Shown here: in pieces, positions 5,791-8,653 of the stretch | Numbering within the stretch: position 1 is the stretch's first letter | How the letters are laid out: every line of letters begins with the position of its first letter | NCBI GenBank assembly: GCA_002451015.1 | Contig: DKBB01000243.1 | Span: forward strand, 1,487-10,139 | Direction of reading: 5' to 3' | Length of the DNA: 8,653 nucleotides | Source: Acidobacteria bacterium UBA6911 | GTDB taxonomy: Bacteria > Acidobacteriota > UBA6911 | Made by a program: the position numbers and the translations under genes | Notes under the pieces: model-generated | What the model saw: only the letters and a program-made list of their open reading frames with translations | Told to the model about the DNA's origin: nothing | Database searches by the model: none

Positions 5791-7242
5791 ATGGAAAAAT
5801 TCAATAAGACCATTGCCGTTACTGCAGTCGGACTCCTGCTGGCTCTTTATGCGGGGTGCAGAGCGGTCGGCCCCGACTATACGCCGGTCCAGGTTGCCGT
5901 GCCGTCGGCGTGGCCCGGCGTGGAATCTTCCGCGGATGCCGACATGCAAACCGTGGACACGGAAGCACTGGCACAATGGTGGACGACCCTGGAGGATCCG
6001 GTCCTGAGCAGTCTTGTCGAACGGGCTGTCTCCAATAACAAAGATCTCAAAATTGCGTTGACGCGGATCCGTCAATCCCGGGCGGTATTGGGTGTCGCCG
6101 AAAAGCAGCTCGATCCTTCCGTTACCGGGTCCGCCCAATACAGCCGGTCCCAATCCGGAACCCCTACCTCCGGGAATCAGGATCCTGCACTTTTTTCAAC
6201 CGGAAACGATTTCTTTGATGCCGGCTTTGACGCCTCATGGGAAATCGATCTTTTCGGAAAAAAACACCGAGGCATCGAAGCCGCCGCCGCCGAACTCGAA
6301 GCATCTGAAGAAGGATATCGAAGCGTACTGGTCAGCCTGGTCTCGGAAACCGCCAGCAATTACGTGAGGTTGCGGACTCTTCAAAAACAGCTGGAGATCG
6401 TCCAACAGAACCTGGAATTGCAGGAGAAAGTCCTGGCGGTCCTTGAAGATCAGGCAGAAGCGGGACTGATCACTTTCCTCAGAGTCCGGCAGTCCAGGTA
6501 TAACATCGAAAGCACCCGGGCACGGATTCCGGGCTACAGGATCAGCATTGAAGAAACGATGAACACGCTGGCCATCCTGCTCGGCGAGATGCCCGGGGAC
6601 CTCCAGGAGGAACTTTCCGCTCCGTCGCATATACCGGTTCCCGGCATTGAAATCGCCATCGGCATTCCGGCCGATATCCTGCGCCGCAGGCCCGATATCC
6701 GGAACGCCGAAAGGGTTCTGGCAGCTCAAACAGCCAGGATAGGCGTGGCCACCGCCGATCTTTATCCCACTTTCCGCCTGAGCGGATTCCTGGGGATGAC
6801 GGCCGCCTCCGCCTCCGCCTTCTTTTCCGACAACAGTCCGACGGTCAGCATCACGCCTTTCGTAAGCGTACCCCTGTTCAACCGCGACAAGATCCGGGAC
6901 CAGATTGAAATTCAGAATGCCATACAGGAACGCGCCCTGATTGAATATGAAACCACGGTTCTGGATGCGATCAAGGAAGTCCGGGACGCGATTACGGCCT
7001 ATGGAGAGGAACAGAAGCGTTACAGGATACTGGAGGAGGGCGCATTTGAAGCCCGTTCCGCATTCGATATATCGGCCGAACGGTTCCGTATCGGATTGAT
7101 TGATTTCCTGGATGTTCTCGATTCCCAGCGGGCCCTGCTTTTATTCGAGGAAAACCAGGTCAGCAGCAGGGGAACCATTACCCAGGATCTCATCAAGCTC
7201 TACAAGGCCCTGGGCGGAGGATGGGATCCGGAAGGAATATAG
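5791..7242 (+). CDS. Outer-membrane efflux lipoprotein, OprM/NodT family (TolC-like outer-membrane factor)
   Basis: This 483-residue protein forms the trimeric exit duct of the tripartite system, spanning the outer membrane and reaching into the periplasm. The N-terminus is a lipoprotein signal peptide, with a hydrophobic core at 8-20 and lipobox LYAGC ending at C23, followed by the family hallmark GPDYTPV. Two outer-membrane-efflux repeats follow. The most diagnostic stretch is in the second: IPADILRRRPDIRNAERVLA at about 292-311, then ARIGVATADLYPTFRLSG. Length matches OprM (about 485 with its signal). It follows the pump on the same strand, completing adaptor-pump-channel order, so the organism need not rely on a separate TolC for this system. 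The ATG at 5791 has no good ribosome-binding site. The frame upstream is closed by a TGA at 5782-5784, so no earlier start is available. Confidence 0.96.
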   Translation: MEKFNKTIAVTAVGLLLALYAGCRAVGPDYTPVQVAVPSAWPGVESSADADMQTVDTEALAQWWTTLEDPVLSSLVERAVSNNKDLKIALTRIRQSRAVLGVAEKQLDPSVTGSAQYSRSQSGTPTSGNQDPALFSTGNDFFDAGFDASWEIDLFGKKHRGIEAAAAELEASEEGYRSVLVSLVSETASNYVRLRTLQKQLEIVQQNLELQEKVLAVLEDQAEAGLITFLRVRQSRYNIESTRARIPGYRISIEETMNTLAILLGEMPGDLQEELSAPSHIPVPGIEIAIGIPADILRRRPDIRNAERVLAAQTARIGVATADLYPTFRLSGFLGMTAASASAFFSDNSPTVSITPFVSVPLFNRDKIRDQIEIQNAIQERALIEYETTVLDAIKEVRDAITAYGEEQKRYRILEEGAFEARSAFDISAERFRIGLIDFLDVLDSQRALLLFEENQVSSRGTITQDLIKLYKALGGGWDPEGI

Positions 7243-7407
7243 TAAAGGGTGAAATTCTCTGAAATTCCCGAGATGTACCATGCAGTAAACGAAGCCAAAA
7301 AAGCATTTGAGAAATGCCGGGATTAAGGATTTCAACACGAAAATTTCATTCTGTAGTACAATCCCTGGAATGTAATGGCACCAACATACCATTTGTGAGG
7401 CGACAAC
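7243..7407 (+). promoter_or_regulatory. Spacer before the molybdo-hydroxylase gene; possible promoter
   Basis: This spacer of 165 bases has no clear terminator after the efflux genes. A TACAAT at 7357-7362 matches the sigma-70 -10 consensus in five of six positions, but no good -35 lies 16-18 bases upstream. GGGATT (7319-7324) and AATCCC (7360-7365) are inverted but 35 bases apart. Whether the downstream gene has its own promoter or is read through from the efflux operon cannot be decided. Confidence 0.3.
7249..7326 (+). other. Possible small ORF, 25 codons, GTG start
   Basis: Seven bases after the stop of the outer-membrane factor gene a GTG opens the frame MKFSEIPEMYHAVNEAKKAF followed by EKCRD and TAA. 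An AAGGA at 7232-7236 lies 12 bases upstream, somewhat far; an inner ATG at 7273 would give 17 codons. The product would be a charged, probably helical peptide with one cysteine near its end and no membrane segment, so it is unlike the known small pump accessory AcrZ. It could be a genuine small protein, a leftover of a lost gene, or chance. Confidence 0.2.
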
Positions 7408-8653
7408 ATGGCAGATCTAGATGGAAGCAATGGACAGAGAAAAGAATTCAAGGCTGTCGGGCGGGCCAATATTCCCGGCAGATTATCCTATTCAATGGCC
7501 ACCGGAATGGCCAAATTCGGCAGCGATGCCGTGGTCCCCGACATGCTGCATGCCAAATTCCTCCGAAGCCCGTATGGCCGCGTCAAAATAAAAAGTATCG
7601 ATGTCAGCAAAGCGAAGGCGCTTCCGGGCGTGGTCGAGATCGTGACCTGGGAGGATCCTGACGTCCAGGAAATATCAAAACGCGGAGCCCGTGAGCCTCT
7701 TCTCCCCAACGAAGCAGAAACCGAAAACCAGGAGATAGGCGCCATTGTCGTTGCCGAAACACCGGAAATCTGCGACGAGGCATTGAAACTGCTCGCAGTG
7801 GAATGGGACGTGCTGCCGACCATTGTGGACGCGCTGGACGGCATAAAACCCGGCGCTCCAGCCATAAAATTCGCCCCGAAACCGCCAACTCCTGCATTTT
7901 CAGGGGATGTCGAGGCCGGTTTCAGAGAAGCGGACCACGTTGTCGAATTCGACTGGGCCCAGTCCCGCAGGGCTTCGCACCCTCCGAATCCAAACGGAAG
8001 CGTTTCCTGGTGGGCACAGGATCCGTGGGGAACTCCGGGCGATACCCTGTATATTGAAGGCATATGCCCCACCTGGGGCTCCTTCGAGCTGCGTCCCATG
8101 TACGATGTCACGTACGACAAGCTCTATCGCAAAACCCTTTTCCAGGGCGGCAAATACTGCGACTGGATGCACCGCCGTTCCCAGATGATTACGCCTTTTC
8201 TTGCCAAACGAACGGGGCGGCCGGTCCGGTGCGTGAATGAAAGGACGCACGATTACTATCCCGCTGGCCAGCAGCGCGATGCGCACGTAAAAGTAGGATT
8301 CAAAAGCGACGGACTGATCACGGCGGTCGAAGAGAGCGTCGTCAACGATTCCGGCTCTCCGGGCGAACGTGCTTTCGGATGGGGAGGATCGGTCATGTTC
8401 AGCCCCTTCAATACCACCCGGTGCGTCAACATAAAGAGCAGTTCCCAGTCCGTTTTCACCAATTCGGGGTGGAGTACGGGCACTCAGACCTCCCCCACCG
8501 ATTGGGATGCCATGACCATAGCCGAACAGATCATCGCGGAAAAACTCGGAATGGACCCGACCGATGTCGCGCTCCTGAATGTCCACGGTCCTTCCTCCCA
8601 GCAGGATCCCGGCGTTCCGCCCGGTCTGAAGATGTGCATTGATAAGGGGAAAG
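7408..8653 (+). CDS. Xanthine dehydrogenase-family molybdopterin-binding catalytic subunit, divergent, N-terminal 415 residues (runs off right edge)
   Basis: The frame opens at an ATG preceded by GTGAGG (7395-7400, spacer 7), with an in-frame TGA just upstream at 7396, and stays open to the window end. The N-terminal domain is typical: AVGRANIPGRLSYSMATGMA (16-35), then LHAKFLRSPYGRVKIKSIDV (47-66) and KALPGVVEIVT (70-80). It is followed by IGAIVVAETPEICDEALKLL (110-129), VEWDVLPTIVDAL and SGDVEAGFREADHVVEFDW (165-183). The catalytic domain continues with AKRTGRPVRCVNER (266-279). The usual glycine loop GGGFGxK before this is replaced by FQGGKYCDW (245-253), and the FRGFG loop carrying the Mo-site arginine aligns by position with TNSGWSTGTQTSPTDW (351-366). 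This suggests altered chemistry. The FAD and [2Fe-2S] subunits normally accompanying it are not upstream and would have to lie downstream. A normal member is roughly 700-800 residues long, so about half is missing. Confidence 0.88.
   Translation, partial: MADLDGSNGQRKEFKAVGRANIPGRLSYSMATGMAKFGSDAVVPDMLHAKFLRSPYGRVKIKSIDVSKAKALPGVVEIVTWEDPDVQEISKRGAREPLLPNEAETENQEIGAIVVAETPEICDEALKLLAVEWDVLPTIVDALDGIKPGAPAIKFAPKPPTPAFSGDVEAGFREADHVVEFDWAQSRRASHPPNPNGSVSWWAQDPWGTPGDTLYIEGICPTWGSFELRPMYDVTYDKLYRKTLFQGGKYCDWMHRRSQMITPFLAKRTGRPVRCVNERTHDYYPAGQQRDAHVKVGFKSDGLITAVEESVVNDSGSPGERAFGWGGSVMFSPFNTTRCVNIKSSSQSVFTNSGWSTGTQTSPTDWDAMTIAEQIIAEKLGMDPTDVALLNVHGPSSQQDPGVPPGLKMCIDKGK

Noticed and set aside
7488..8586. 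Long minus-strand frames (about 210 and 228 codons) opposite the molybdo-hydroxylase gene
   Set aside because: The plus strand encodes a recognisable XDH-family protein across the entire stretch with a good start; the antisense frames lack recognisable domains.

Overview
The window carries parts of three gene groups from a Gram-negative bacterium, probably an anaerobe. Gram-negative is shown by a tripartite inner-to-outer-membrane efflux system with an outer-membrane lipoprotein. Anaerobic life is inferred from a tungsten/molybdenum aldehyde:ferredoxin oxidoreductase (AOR)-type gene paired with a four-cluster iron-sulfur protein, and from a molybdenum-hydroxylase-type gene at the other end. 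The gene content would suit a sulfate-reducing or syntrophic Desulfobacterota-like organism, but the lineage cannot be fixed from sequence alone.

Layout. Bases 1-863 (minus strand) hold a Tat-signal-bearing 16-Cys ferredoxin-type subunit, followed 12 bases later by the first 37 codons of an AOR-family catalytic subunit that leaves the window at base 1. Bases 864-1066 are a divergent intergenic region with two inverted repeats and a possible leader mini-ORF. Bases 1067-7242 (plus strand) hold a complete RND exporter set in the order periplasmic adaptor, inner-membrane pump, outer-membrane factor. Gaps of about 170 bases separate these genes, and the second gap contains a compact double palindrome. 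Bases 7408-8653 hold the first 415 codons of a xanthine-dehydrogenase-family molybdopterin-binding subunit that runs off the right edge; it is a long open frame with a clear ribosome-binding site.

How the genes may work together. The adaptor, pump and outer-membrane factor form one machine that should export hydrophobic or amphiphilic compounds across both membranes, powered by the proton gradient; all the proton-relay residues are present. The two flanking groups are redox enzymes that depend on a pyranopterin cofactor. The AOR subunit would pass electrons to the adjacent four-cluster protein. The molybdo-hydroxylase-like subunit is a divergent family member in which loops normally contacting the molybdenum cofactor look replaced. 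A reasonable but unproven idea is that the region handles a poorly soluble carbon compound, with the pump removing the substrate or toxic intermediates. No transcription regulator, transposase, CRISPR array, tRNA or rRNA is visible.
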